From positions 1 through 64,000 of the forward strand of contig QZCP01000240.1 of NCBI GenBank assembly GCA_003956705.1: a stretch of DNA of 64,000 nt, written 5' to 3'. The translations under genes and the position numbers were made by a program. The notes beneath the pieces are model-generated. The model ran no database searches, was not told the DNA's origin, and worked only from the letters and a program-made list of their open reading frames with translations. Source of the DNA: Brevipalpus yothersi. Lineage: Eukaryota > Arthropoda > Arachnida > Trombidiformes > Tenuipalpidae. Of this stretch, positions 23,201-34,918 are shown piece by piece (within the stretch, counting starts at the first letter, position 1; the number at the start of each line of letters is the position of its first letter).

Positions 23201-26152
23201 CAATTCTTCGAACAGCATCTTCTTCCATCTTTTTTCTCTTCTCTTCTTCCTTCCTTTTGGCTTCCTCCTCTTTACGCTTTGCCTCTTCTTCTTTCTTTTT
23301 TCCTTGAGCTTCCTTCTTTCGTCGTTCTGCTTAAACCGAAGAGAGAGAAAAGAGAATCAATGCACAAAGTGATGATGATGTATACCGATTAATATTGCAT
23401 ACAATCAATGTTATATGGAATATGAATGGAAAAGATTTGAATCGAATAATCGAATAGCCAGAAGATGATTAAATAATATACCAAGGATAACAGGCAAACA
23501 AAAGAAAATCATTATAACGGATCAAAGACCTAGAGATATATATTCTATGTTCTACATTCTAATATTCTCTCAAAAATGGGATGAGGGAGAATTTTTGAGA
23601 ATATGTATTCCCGAAGCATTCTACTGATCAAATTCTTACCTTCTTCTTCTTTTGCTCTCTTCTTCTCCTCTTCTTTGCGTTTTCTTTCCTCTTCCTTACG
23701 CTTTTTCTCTTCTTCTCGCAATTTTTTCTCCTCTTCCTCTCTTAATCGCTTTTCTGATGGAGAAAGAGAGAGTGAAAATTATTCGATAATTTTCTCAATT
23801 GATCAATAATTTGATCACCTATGAAATTGTTATCTAGAAGAATTTCAGAAAACAATCGCATCTATTAAAACTAACCCTCTTCTTTTTTGCGTTTCTCCTC
23901 TTCCTTTCTTTGCCTCTCTTCCTCTTCTTCAATTGCTCTCTGTTTCTTCTCTTCCTCTTTTCGTCTTTTTTCTTCCTCTTTTCGTCTTTTATCTTCTTCT
24001 TCTCTCTGTCTTTTATCTTCCTCCTTCTTTTGTCTTTCCTCCTCTTTTCGTTTTCTCTCCTCTTCTTCTCTCTGTTTCTTTTCTTCTTCTTTTGCCCTCT
24101 TTTTCTCCTCCTTTAATCGTTTCTCCTCTTCCTTTCGTTTTCTTTCCAGCTCTTCTTTTTCTGCTTGCATTTGTAATGCTGCGAAAAATTTGATGGATAA
24201 AAAGAAAAGAACAAATTGAAACTTAAAACAAATGAAAATATGATAAAATTAATTTCATAAACAGAAAAAAATAGTGATAAAAAAAGCATACACAAAAATT
24301 GATGTCATGCGATGCGAAAAAAAAGTGCTCAAAATTTGTGTGTGAAAAAGAAAATATTTTCATTGTTTGATCATCATATTGAGCGTAAAAAATTTTTCTT
24401 CTTCAAATTGAGTGAAAAAATTAAATTAAATCTATAAATGATTAACGGGATTACCTTTTGCTTTCTTTTCGAGTTCTTCTTCTTTACGTCTTCTTTCAGC
24501 TTCTTTTTCCTCTTCTTTACGTTTTTTTTCTTCTTCAATTTTTTCCGCTGCTCTACGCTTTTTCTCCTCTTCAGTATCGATATATTCTGGCACTATGGAA
24601 CCACCTTTCTTGTCATCTGATTGCTATAATACATACATATATATGTATATATACATGGTAAATATGGAAACAAAGACAAACACAATGTCAATTAGCAATT
24701 TTTGTTCTGCACCTGAGCACAGTAATTAATCATTTCTATCCACAGGTTTTCGATCACTCGGTGGGGTGTATGTGTCAAGATCCTTTTTCAAACAGGTAAA
24801 CGCTTATCACATAGCTTTCATAATTTTTTTTCACCAGAATGGAACAAATAATTCAATTTTGTTCAATGACAGCGAAAATTACACACATACACACTTAAGG
24901 ACAAAGAATTCCAAATATTTATGTAAGGAATGATGATGATTAACGGGATCGAAAATTTTCACATAACCGATTAATGATAATTAATTGGCTTGAGCTCACC
25001 TTAGGATGCTGATGGAAGACATCTTTTACTTTTTCACCAAACAATTTCATCTTATTTTTCAACTTGTTAGTTTTAGATTTTAGGCTACTTATTGTACTTC
25101 GATCATCCTGGAGATCACCAAAATTAGCACCATCATAACTTCCATCATCTCGAAGTGTGGCTTCGGAAAGAGCAACAGATGAATCGTCTAGTTGATCTTC
25201 GGTTATTGTGATGGTAGGAATATCAACTGAAGATGATGGATCAATGTCAGTTGACTCTTGGGATTGAAATGATGATTGTTGTACACCTTCAGCTGCCATA
25301 GGCGCTCGAACTTTGAATATACCTTCACCACGAGGATGCTCTGGATCATCAACACCATTGTCAGCATTCAATTTTAATGCTTCATTTGGTGGCCATGGTT
25401 TATATTTTTTCACCTCTTGCTTAACGGAATCCATCAATTGATCACTGGTACTGCTCGCAAATTGTTCCAATTGTTTATCAGGCTGCTTTTGCTGGCGAGA
25501 TGCTGGACTAGGTGATCGGCCTAAGCCAATTTTGGAGAGAAATTTTTTTCTCTTACTAATTGATTCACCAGGAGGAGGATCATTTTCATTTGATTCCGAT
25601 GATCTTTTCTCTTTTTTAGGCTTTTTGGTTTTTCTTTTCTCCAAAATTGTGAATATTGATGATGAAGATGATGCTGCCGGTTGATCTGATTGTGGGCTCA
25701 ATATATTGGTGTCCATTGTTGAGCCAATATTTTCCTTATTACCATCATCATCGAGAATCATTTTTTCATCTTCTTCTTCTCCTTTCTCGGTCAGATTGTC
25801 ATCCATAAGAATTTCTTTTGGCTCTTCTAGACAGGCTGCTCGAAATTTTTCAAGATCTACATCATCAACACAGCCATCGTTTGCCGCACCAAATTCATCA
25901 TTTGTCCCAATTGATGATGAAATACTGTCCAATTGTCGTAGACCTGATCGGAGAGAATCCGATTTACGCTTACTATTATTATTGTTATTATTGTTTCCGC
26001 TGGTACCAGAATATCCACGAAGTTCATTATCATCATCATAATCGAATGAATATTCGGTAGTTTGTTCAACATCAACTTCACCCTGTTTAACGGTCACTGT
26101 GAGCCCATCATTGGCATGCTCTTCTTTGCTGTCATTTGGTGAAGATGATGAT
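20259..26152 (-). CDS. 3' part of a large unidentified gene with a long ER/K helix and a proline-rich, disordered C terminus
   Basis: Five phase-consistent exons on the minus strand: 26152-25000, 24623-24455, 24178-23876, 23753-23640 and 23329-20259, about 1,600 residues. The first listed exon begins after an acceptor (CCACAG) in mid-codon, so the start codon lies upstream and was not found. Exon 1 is acidic, Ser-rich and disordered, and ends in a basic amphipathic stretch (KLKNKMKLFGEKVKDVF). Exons 2-4 and the start of exon 5 encode about 245 residues of nearly pure Glu/Lys/Arg, typical of a single alpha-helix. The rest has a second basic helix (LKSKAIKSLPSVSKIKNRVKDML), many SH3-ligand-like PPRPPPP/PLPPRSRRR patches, poly-Gln and tyrosine-rich sites, and ends NSDMEW. 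It looks like a scaffold or cytoskeletal linker, but no known family was recognised. Confidence 0.75.
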
Positions 26153-26539
26153 CTGTGGAATAGATGAAGAAGAAACAGAAGTATATGAGATGATACTGTC
26201 CGAATGGTGAATGTGTGGATGAACAAAAATTTCGGATGCTGATAAACAGTTGCAGATCGTGTGAGTTGTTGATGAAAAAATATTGTCAACGATAAAGTAG
26301 TAGTATGGCACATCAGAATACAGTTGGAAAAAGAGATAGTTTTATCAATGATACCAGACACAGTCACATATAATCGATGTGATTTTGATTAGTCAATGAA
26401 AATATTTAAATCAGCTTGCCCATGGAGAAGTAGGAGGTGGAAGAGGAGGAGGAGGAGAAAGAGAGAGACATAATGCAGGAAATAGGAATCGATCTATGCA
26501 TTCGAAATACCAAAAGAAACCATGATGAAAAGTTTTCTC

Positions 26540-26542
<3 letters not shown>

Positions 26543-26611
<69 letters not shown>
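26543..26611. repeat. (GA)34 microsatellite
   Basis: Uninterrupted GA run of about 69 bases. Confidence 0.95.
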
Positions 26612-26614
<3 letters not shown>

Positions 26615-28732
26615 TAAAGTAGTCTGTCAGTGTCCTTTGGGTGAGACATACAGCATTTGGGAATATCCACAACATATACAATCAGAATCCGTACAAATAC
26701 GACCAACACAGTTAAAACTTTTCTACTTTGCGTATATCCGATAATAGGCTTAGTGTAATAGTATCGATAGTTTTCTGGAAGACCGACATGAGTCACAAAG
26801 TTTTATGCGTATGAGAATCGGTTTCATGTACATAATCGTTTAACAGTTATCTATACACTTACACACATAAAATCTCGGAATAGATTTCCAGAGGAAAAAG
26901 AAGAACGATGAGAATGTTTCAAGTATGTATAAATATATCAGATAAACTTGAAAGATTCATGTTCAAAAATTGAAAATTGGAACACACATTTTCGCTGATA
27001 AGAATTTATTTCGAATGCTGGAAAGCTGAGAAGGAAACTGTATATTGGCATAGGGCCATGAATTAGAATTTATATCACCGAATTATCATTATTTCTCACA
27101 TATTTTGGTTTGGCTATGTGGTTTGCATTCGGATTCATGATCAGACATGATGATGGCTTCATGTGGAGAAGAGAAAGAGAGAGAGAGAAAAAGATAGAGC
27201 ATTAAAATTACACATGCAGAAGAGAGTAAATTTTTCACATGATTAGAGTTCCAAAATAGAGTTCTCATTAATCCTTGAGGGAGAAGGAAAAAATGGAATT
27301 CAAACAACAGTTCAAAATCCACAAGAGTGTATGGATGAAATTGAATTACATTCCATGCTATCATGCAGAGTAAATTCAGATTGGATCAGAATTCGATTTT
27401 GGGTCTCACCTCAAAAGTGCTCACTGAATTTGGTTACCTAATAATAATAATAACGATAATCATCATCAATACAGACTCAATGACAATGGCATAACGTTTC
27501 ATCGATGACTTCGTATTACTCAGAGCTCATTATCGTTATCATGCTTGTAGGGTTCTGCTTTTTCTTTCTATTCATTCACCTGGTTCACCATGATTTTTAT
27601 ACTTCCGTCCAATATCATATGTCACACATATACATTGTGAGCATAAGTTTTTGTGTGACTGGTATGTATGTGTGCTCATAAGAGAGGACAAAAAAAATAT
27701 AAATATCCTTTCAAATACATGTAAGCTAGCATATCGAATAACGTGCCTCTTTATCCAACAGGACGTCCTCCAAATGTGAACAAATACAGCTTTTAATACA
27801 CATACACATTATATATGAGTGTATGATTCGAGTCTCTCTCCCTCTGTGTGTGTGTATATATATTGTATGCAAGTGTAATTAGTTCAATTACACATTGTAA
27901 GTCTCATCAAACATAGGAATAAAGATTGAAGAACTTATGTTCCTTATGTAGAACACTTATTGGACACTTGCGTGGCGAGTGATGTTCTAGGAATAAGTTA
28001 TAATGAAATTTTCTTAGAGCTGGCTGCTTGTGAAGGGAATTTTCTAAATTTCTTTGATCGATTAAAGATAGATCAGTTACTTGAAAGAAAACACTTTATC
28101 CTACTACATCATGATATGATATATTGGCCAGTTGATTCGTTTTATGATCATTAAACTAAGGCCTCTCTTCTCAGTTTTTTAGGACAAAAATTCGAGTCAT
28201 TTGGATTGAAATCTTTTCACGTTCACAAGCTAGCAAAAAATAACTTGGAATAATCTTGATTTGGGAATACTTTACCTCTCCATTGTAACCTTTCTTCTTG
28301 TATCTGAGAAATACACAAAATCAGCAGGAAAAAACAATCAAATTTTCCTAGTTGAAAAAATGCACCGAAAACATCTTGAGAGGTGACACAAATAAATCAC
28401 TTTCACATCGCTGAAGGTTATTTTGGGTAGCAAACATCTACTGGCTGAAGAATACACCAAGAAAATTTACGTGATCTTATTCTGATGAGCAACAATCGGC
28501 GAAACAAAAATTGGGAATCTTTAAACACAGTTTCGTTAGGAAGAGGTACTTGAGCAAGTGGGATTGAGAGGAATTTTTTGTAGCCAATTGAGAAGCGATT
28601 GTGCAGGTTGATTGTGAATCAAGGAGGAGGTGGAGAAGAGGGCGAAAATGTCTCAATATTTTGGGAACTTTGGAATTGAGCCCAAAAGCAGAGCATTTCA
28701 TCCCTCATCTTCTCCATCCTCCTCCTCCTCCT

Positions 28733-28737
<5 letters not shown>

Positions 28738-28813
<76 letters not shown>
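28738..28813. repeat. (CT)38 microsatellite
   Basis: Uninterrupted CT run of about 76 bases, preceded by a short CTC-repeat patch. Confidence 0.95.
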
Positions 28814-28816
<3 letters not shown>

Positions 28817-29059
28817 GTTCTCTCTCACTTACCTCCTTTTTTAACGCAAACATCTCTTCCCTTTCCTCTTTTCCACCACCAAATGAGCTGTCTCAGAGGC
28901 AAATTTTTTGTTCTTCTCATCTTCATCTTTCTTCTCCTTTCTATGTCTCTCTGTCTGAACATTGAAATAAGAAAAATAATTCCAACACGGCATGATCAAT
29001 TCAATCTATGCCACTCGAGACTGGCGCGAAGAGAACATCATTCCTTGTATCAACATCAC

Positions 29060-29062
<3 letters not shown>

Positions 29063-29122
<60 letters not shown>
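29063..29122. repeat. (CT)30 microsatellite
   Basis: Uninterrupted CT run of 60 bases, 250 bp from another tract of the same strand orientation. Confidence 0.95.
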
Positions 29123-29126
<4 letters not shown>

Positions 29127-30305
29127 CGTGGGTCCTGTGATCTAGTCATGATTATCTCACGTGGTGACATGTTTACTTGCACATCAATGAAACCAAGATA
29201 CCGTTAAAATTCCATGGATTGTGGTACAATGTGAATGCTTGGATCAAAAACAAAATGAGAGAGATACAGAAAAAGGATGAGAAGAAGGGAAAGGAGGAGG
29301 AGGAGGAGGAGGAGGAAACCGTTACTGGGTCAAATGGATCTATCTAATCGAATTCAGTTCGGAATCAATAGGAACAGTACACGGAAACTATATTAATTTG
29401 TTCATGTACTCTAAGATTCTCATTGGATGATCGAGGGTTAGAGCAAGAGGAGAGATGGAATGATGTGATAGAACATTATTTCTATCATGATCAGAAAAGT
29501 TCTAAGAAATTGATATTCTCATAAACGTGAGTAGATTACTTTCATTTTGAACGAAAGATACTCAGAAGATTTGATTCAACTCAAATTCGACTGGAAATCA
29601 ATTCTAATCTTTGTCCTTCTTGGGAAATAGTGTCTTGAATTTTCAATCAATTTTTCTCTCTCTCTCTGATAGTACCTAGGAAGTGTATTACACTGGAACA
29701 GATGCTCCTCTGGTCTCTAGAATAGAATTTGGGAAATTCTGATAATTTTTGCATCGGTTATAAAAGTATCGCAATGATTTTTAGCCCTTCTAATCAGTTC
29801 ATATAATGCCTATCCGTTTCGCTTCCTTACAAACAATTTAGGGCATTTTAAATCCCACGATTGTCAAATACTTCAAAAAATTTTTCAACCATATCCCCTT
29901 AAGTCATCTCACCACCCAAATTGATCCTCTTGTCATAGGTGAATGATACTGTCCAGCATTTAATCGGGATGAACAGCTTAGAAGCTCCAGCAATCATGCC
30001 CATATTCGAATTACAGGTAAACCTTTCTCGATGAATTTCCAGTTAATTTTGATTTAAAAATCAGGTTTCCATGATCTGTAGCATTATCGAGATTCCGAGT
30101 ATACAGAAAGATTCTGGAAGTACAATTGAGAAGCATTTTCTCGTAATCATTCTCTAGTCAGTTACTTTTTTACTTTTTTTCTTTGTTTATCTCTGATGAT
30201 TCGATTCACTTAAATAATAAAGGTGTTCCCCTAATTTTGTAAACATGAAGGCACCAGAATATCCATCCAGATCTAAATTGAAAAAATTGGCCCCAGAAAA
30301 CTTCA

Positions 30306-30310
30306 AAAAG
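30306..30310 (-). terminator. Pol III T5 terminator of 5S rRNA
   Basis: Five consecutive T on the minus strand directly after the paired 3' end of the 5S gene, with only the extended stem sequence overlapping it. Confidence 0.75.
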
Positions 30311-30429
30311 TGTCTACAACACCGGGGGTTCCCAAGTGGTCTCCCTCCCAAGTACTAACCCGGCCCAACGTTGCTTATCTTCAGAGATCGGACGGGATCT
30401 GGAGTTCTCAACGTGGTATGGTCGTAGAC
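30311..30429 (-). rRNA. 5S ribosomal RNA
   Basis: On the minus strand the sequence runs GTCTACGACCATACCACG, then the internal promoter elements: box A-like AAGCAACGTTGGGCC and box C-like AGTACTTGGGAGGGAGACC. It ends TTGTAGACA. Ends pair to form helix I (GTCTAC with GTAGAC). Length is 119 nt, as expected for 5S. A run of five T follows at once (30306-30310, minus strand), a pol III terminator. All conserved positions that I can check by eye look intact, so it may be functional. It is a single copy here, not part of a tandem array within the window. Confidence 0.93.
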
Positions 30430-31196
30430 ACTGTAGGTAGATACAATTTCAGATCAGATCACTTTTGGTTAAAATAATTTACCTGATTTTGAAGGAAATC
30501 GTTTCGACTGAGCTCGATAAGTTGATCAGGAAGGAATAAGTTCCGAATGAATATGTGCAGAGAATAGAAAATGAATTGAGCTCAGGATTTATCTCTACGT
30601 GTTAGTATCAAGAGACTGTTTCAAGAGATCAAGACAGTGTAACAAACTAAATCTAAAATACTAAATTACACTAGTCCAATTTTATTTTCGTATTTTTTAA
30701 ATTTGAAATTAAAAATGAAGAAAGATATCATCATGAGTAATATGAGTAGATATTTTTTCCTTGAATTTCAGTTGAACACTCACACAATTACAGTTACATT
30801 ACTTGTTCGGTCGCAATTTCAGTTATTGCTACAAAGTTAAAGCTGGAGCATTAGCAAGCGGAGTATATCTATATATATGAATAGAGAAGAATAATAAATT
30901 GTCCATAGACACAATTTTATTGGAATCAAAAATCAATCAATCATCAATCTATCCACCTTCTACACACACAATCATAATTCAAAAATTCATTAGAATAATC
31001 AGAAATCAAGAATATTTCACTCTATCGGGCAATTTTTTTCAAATTCTCTCTCTCCCTCAAAAATCTCACACCTTTGTGTTTTTATCTATCCAACGGACAA
31101 ATATGCAAGACAGTAAAAGTAACCGACTCAAGTGGCCCACCATAATTTGCCGAAATATTCACTGCAAGCGGCATAATACTTTTTTATACACTTTTT

Positions 31197-31260
31197 CAAC
31201 CGGAAAAAAACTTTTTAACCGGTAAAATGATTACTTTACCGGTAGACAAAAGATGGCGGG
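31197..31260. promoter_or_regulatory. Cluster of CCGG-core motifs plus an AAGATGGCGG motif
   Basis: Three closely spaced sites, CAACCGGAAA (31197), TAACCGGTAA (31215) and TTACCGGTAG (31236), resemble Grainyhead sites (AACCGGTT core). AAGATGGCGG follows at 31250, resembling a Pho/YY1 site. The cluster lies about 0.65 kb before the putative leader donor of moesin. Motif matches alone; function is inference. Confidence 0.25.
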
Positions 31261-32817
31261 TCAAGCCAGTCTCAAAAAAGTTTTAGGAGTTTGATGTGAA
31301 GAAGATTCGTTTGAATCTTTTACTCTTGATGACACTGATCATCAGTGACTGATTTTGTCAAGTGAGAGATACATAAGTGAATTTGTTATCAATCTGATTT
31401 ATATTATATGTATTCATACACACACACACATTTACCAACTATTACTAATTGTCCTTTGGATTGTTTTCCGTTTGTTTAACACCTTTTTTTGGGGTGTCTT
31501 TCAATTTTGATATCACTTGAGACAGTTTGTGTGTCAGTGTCTGTCTCTCTGTGTGTGTGCATGTGTATTTGCGGTTCGTTTGTCTAGTGAATTATATACA
31601 CACACACTCACATTTCAATTGAGTTTAATTTGATTACACAAAAACGTGTATCCACCCACCCGTATACACTCACACACAATTACACATAGACTGCCAATTT
31701 TAAATTGTATTATTACACCAACTACTTTGTAGCCCCTTACCATAATCCGTCCACAGGTATTCTTATCACCTTAACGTGTGTGTGTCTGTGTGCATGTTTT
31801 TTGCGTTTGTGTGCCTTCAATACTTGGTAGTGGTTAAAAGTTGACATTGTTTGAATTGTATTAATATCGTGGAATTATTGTAACGAAAACAGAGGTAAGA
31901 GAATTTTAAATTTACTCACACAACTATCACAAAGTATGCTGTATATTTTTTCTTCATTGATTGGATCATTTTTCAGCTTTTTGTATCATGATAGTGAAGA
32001 AGCGGATTGATGAATAGAAAGGAGGGAGTTTTCACTATCAACTTTTATAAGTCTTCTTCTTCTTTACATCTCGGTTTTCCATCAACTAGGATTACATTTT
32101 GAACCTTACCTTTCTCATACTGTATTTATCTCTCTCTATCTCTATATTTCCCTTTTCTCTTATACCGTTTCTTCACTCGGTCATTGAGTATCATCTTTGC
32201 ATGATCAACTAATTCGTTAAGTGTGTGTATGTATACAATCTGGTTAACTTGGGAGAAACACTTTTATACATTTTGATAAATATATCAACACTATTTATAG
32301 TTTAAAAATTGATTATACTCTTCAATCTCAGTCACCACCTTAGTCTTCTTTTCTTCTTCTTCTTCTTCTTCTTCTTCATCTTCTTTCTCTTTATCTTATT
32401 CTTTTTCGAAATTTTTCTTATCTTGTTTCGTTTATCATTTTTCTATCCCTTTTTTTCGACTCTCACCGTCATTTCATCTCATTTTGTGTGAGTGTGTGTT
32501 ACAAATAATAATTGCCATGAACAGAACAAGCAAACTTGAGGCGAAAGAAGAGCAAAAAGAGCGTGTAAAAGAGAGGAAGAAAAAGAAGATGAAGTTAGAG
32601 ACAGAAGGTTACGATGAGCAAGACTTGTGATCTTAAAAAGTCTGTGCGTTTTGATGCGAGACTATTCCAAGGATTTTTCGATGATGATGATAGTTTAAGA
32701 CCGTTAGGAAACAAAACACTTTTATTCTCTCTCTCTTTCTCTCTCTATCAATCTAATTCGTCTCACATCAAACTTTTCTCATCCTCTTCCTCCCCCAACA
32801 CACTATCTATCTATCTA

Positions 32818-32821
<4 letters not shown>

Positions 32822-32884
<63 letters not shown>
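32822..32884. repeat. (CT)n microsatellite
   Basis: CT run of about 62 bases after a short TATC-repeat, within the putative moesin leader intron. Confidence 0.95.
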
Positions 32885-32887
<3 letters not shown>

Positions 32888-34918
32888 ACATCAAACGATC
32901 AAAGCTGAAAATCATCCGACAGTTTGGGTAAACTTTTTATCCAAGCGACTTCATTCATCCTTAAATTGAATTTAGATTGTGGTGTCAATGATGAGCTTGA
33001 GATAGATGGATAGAGAGGGGAGAATTGATGATAATGATTATGATCGATTTCGAAAAGTTTGCGAATGATGATCATCTTTCCCTAAAATCTGCTCTCACTC
33101 TGCCGCATCTTCCTTCATCAATTTTCATCATCCTTTTTTACTTCTGTTTTCCTCTTATTTTATCTCTCCTCAAACACACACATTCGAACGTATACACACA
33201 CACATACACACCTCTCCTTCTGATACCGGCTCACTTATTCATAGCCTTTTTGCTCAATGAAAACTCAACACTGATGATGACAAACTTATTGATCATCACA
33301 TCGGCAATCGAAGCTGATTCCAAATAACATCAATGCTCGCTCTTCCACTTCCCTCTTCTTGTCTTCTTCTCTCATACTCACTCTCCATACATAAACCACC
33401 CATCATGTATACTCTCTCCTTCTTTTTTTCTTTTTCTCTCTTTCTCTTTAACACCGCCCAATTATGACATTTAGCCCAATTTCAATCAACATTCAATCAT
33501 TATTCGATCGAGCATAATATTGGTTACAAATTTTTTCTCTTCTGATGAATTCACTAACTTGATCATACACACAAACACATCTTTTTATTCACTTTTCACT
33601 TCTCTCTCCTCACTTTATCAAAATTCCTTGAAATTACACTTTTCCTCTTACCAGGCCTTTGACCAATCCAATCTCTTACCTCATAGCGATATTGGATGAC
33701 GAATTTTACCGGTAGTTGCAATATTTGTGAGAATGAGTTTTATCGTGAACAAATACCGATTGACACACAATTGATGAAATTTTCTCTCTCTCTTATCATC
33801 ATTCTCTTCTTGCTCAGTCTCCGGGAGAAAAAAGGAGTAAAAAACTCAGAACACAACTTCAGCTCATCTTACAGTGTGTATTCTTGGTGCTTTCTTCTCC
33901 ATCTTCTATTCATTGCTAGCCAATTCTAGATTCTAATCTTATTTCACTACCAACTAGTGACGATTATACTACATCTCTTTTGCTCTGGGAGCCTATTTTC
34001 TTCAGGTCTCACAACTTTATGTGACTTTTGTATCTTCTCTTCTTTACTCTCTCTCCAGATTTTTCCCTCCTCTCTCTCTCTCTCTCTCTCTCTCTTGCTC
34101 CTTGTGGCAGAGGTGTTGGTGGTAGTTGCGTGTGTATATATGTGTGTGTTTGATGCGGTGTGGTGGTGGTGTGTGTGTGTAGTTGTGTGTATGTGTGAAT
34201 GAGTGCCGGCACTCCTAACGACAAAAGATATCACTCGGTTGTCGTGTTCTGTTGCTCTCTCCCTCTCTCTCTCTTCCTCTGATCATCCAGTTCATTTGAA
34301 TAAAAGTAATTTTGAAATCCCTCGATTGCGCCTGGTTACCAGTACACACACACACACACATTCACATTCATATGAAAAAAGCGAAGTATATTTATCCACA
34401 TATACACTCACACGTAAAAATATATTCATGTATTTGATGTGACAAAAATCCCAGACTATGAAGGAAAGTTTCATCAGGAAGTGAATTAACTCTCTGGTGG
34501 CTATTGACGTCGTAATTCAACCCGGTTTATACATACACAAAACACAACACATACACTTGCGTGGCTTAGCTAACTATTCACAGTGTTTTTTATATTATTT
34601 GGTGCGGATTTCATTCGTCACTTCTCCCCTCTACCCTCTATATACTACTATATTCCTCTTCTTTTATTATCATCTTCTTGTGTGTATATACATGTGATTA
34701 CTGCTCCAATTATAACTGTATTTCTTTTTCTTTTGGTAACTTCTTTTTTCTTCTCTTTTTTGTGCACAGGATCCATAAGCTTGAAAGTGTGAAAAGTTCT
34801 CTCTTGCCAATTCGTTTCTGACTGGATCTTATTTTGATCTCCTTCCCTTACCCTGTCCGATTGTGGTAGCGATTGTGATTGATTCCTGGTGGTCAAAAAG
34901 CATCATAAATATTCCATC

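Larger units (their letters stand above)
26153..30310. other. Gene-poor, repeat-rich region
   Basis: No supported coding sequence is visible; longer open frames here translate CT/GA repeats. Upstream exons of the minus-strand ER/K gene may be hidden here but none could be placed by phase. Large GA and CT tracts are listed separately. A GGA-repeat patch occurs at about 29293-29316. Confidence 0.5.
30430..34918. other. Gene-poor region and probable moesin 5' leader
   Basis: No supported coding exon. A good donor (GAG|GTAAGA, GT at 31895-31896) and an acceptor (GTGCACAG, AG at 34768-34769) could define a leader intron of about 2.9 kb, with the last 5' UTR exon at 34770-34918 abutting the moesin start codon. 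The interval has many CT, CA and TTC repeats that give false open frames. Confidence 0.4.

Noticed and set aside
23871..24219. Plus-strand Ser/Phe/Leu-rich frames opposite the ER/K helix
   Set aside because: They are antisense shadows of Glu/Lys codons in the minus-strand exons.
24940..26367. Treating the minus-strand ATG at 26367 as the start of the ER/K gene
   Set aside because: The 70 residues before SSSSPNDSKEE are His/Thr/Leu-rich and unlike the rest, and a good acceptor (CCACAG) at 26153-26154 marks an exon start, so the true start lies further upstream.
28601..29207. Several long overlapping open frames (up to 179 codons)
   Set aside because: They exist because pure CT or GA runs lack stop codons in several frames; the products are poly(Ser-Leu) or poly(Arg-Glu).
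32614..32931. Frame starting MSKTCDLKKSVRFDARLFQG
   Set aside because: The first 30 residues look protein-like, but the rest is a CT-repeat translation and there is no supporting donor with a partner exon.
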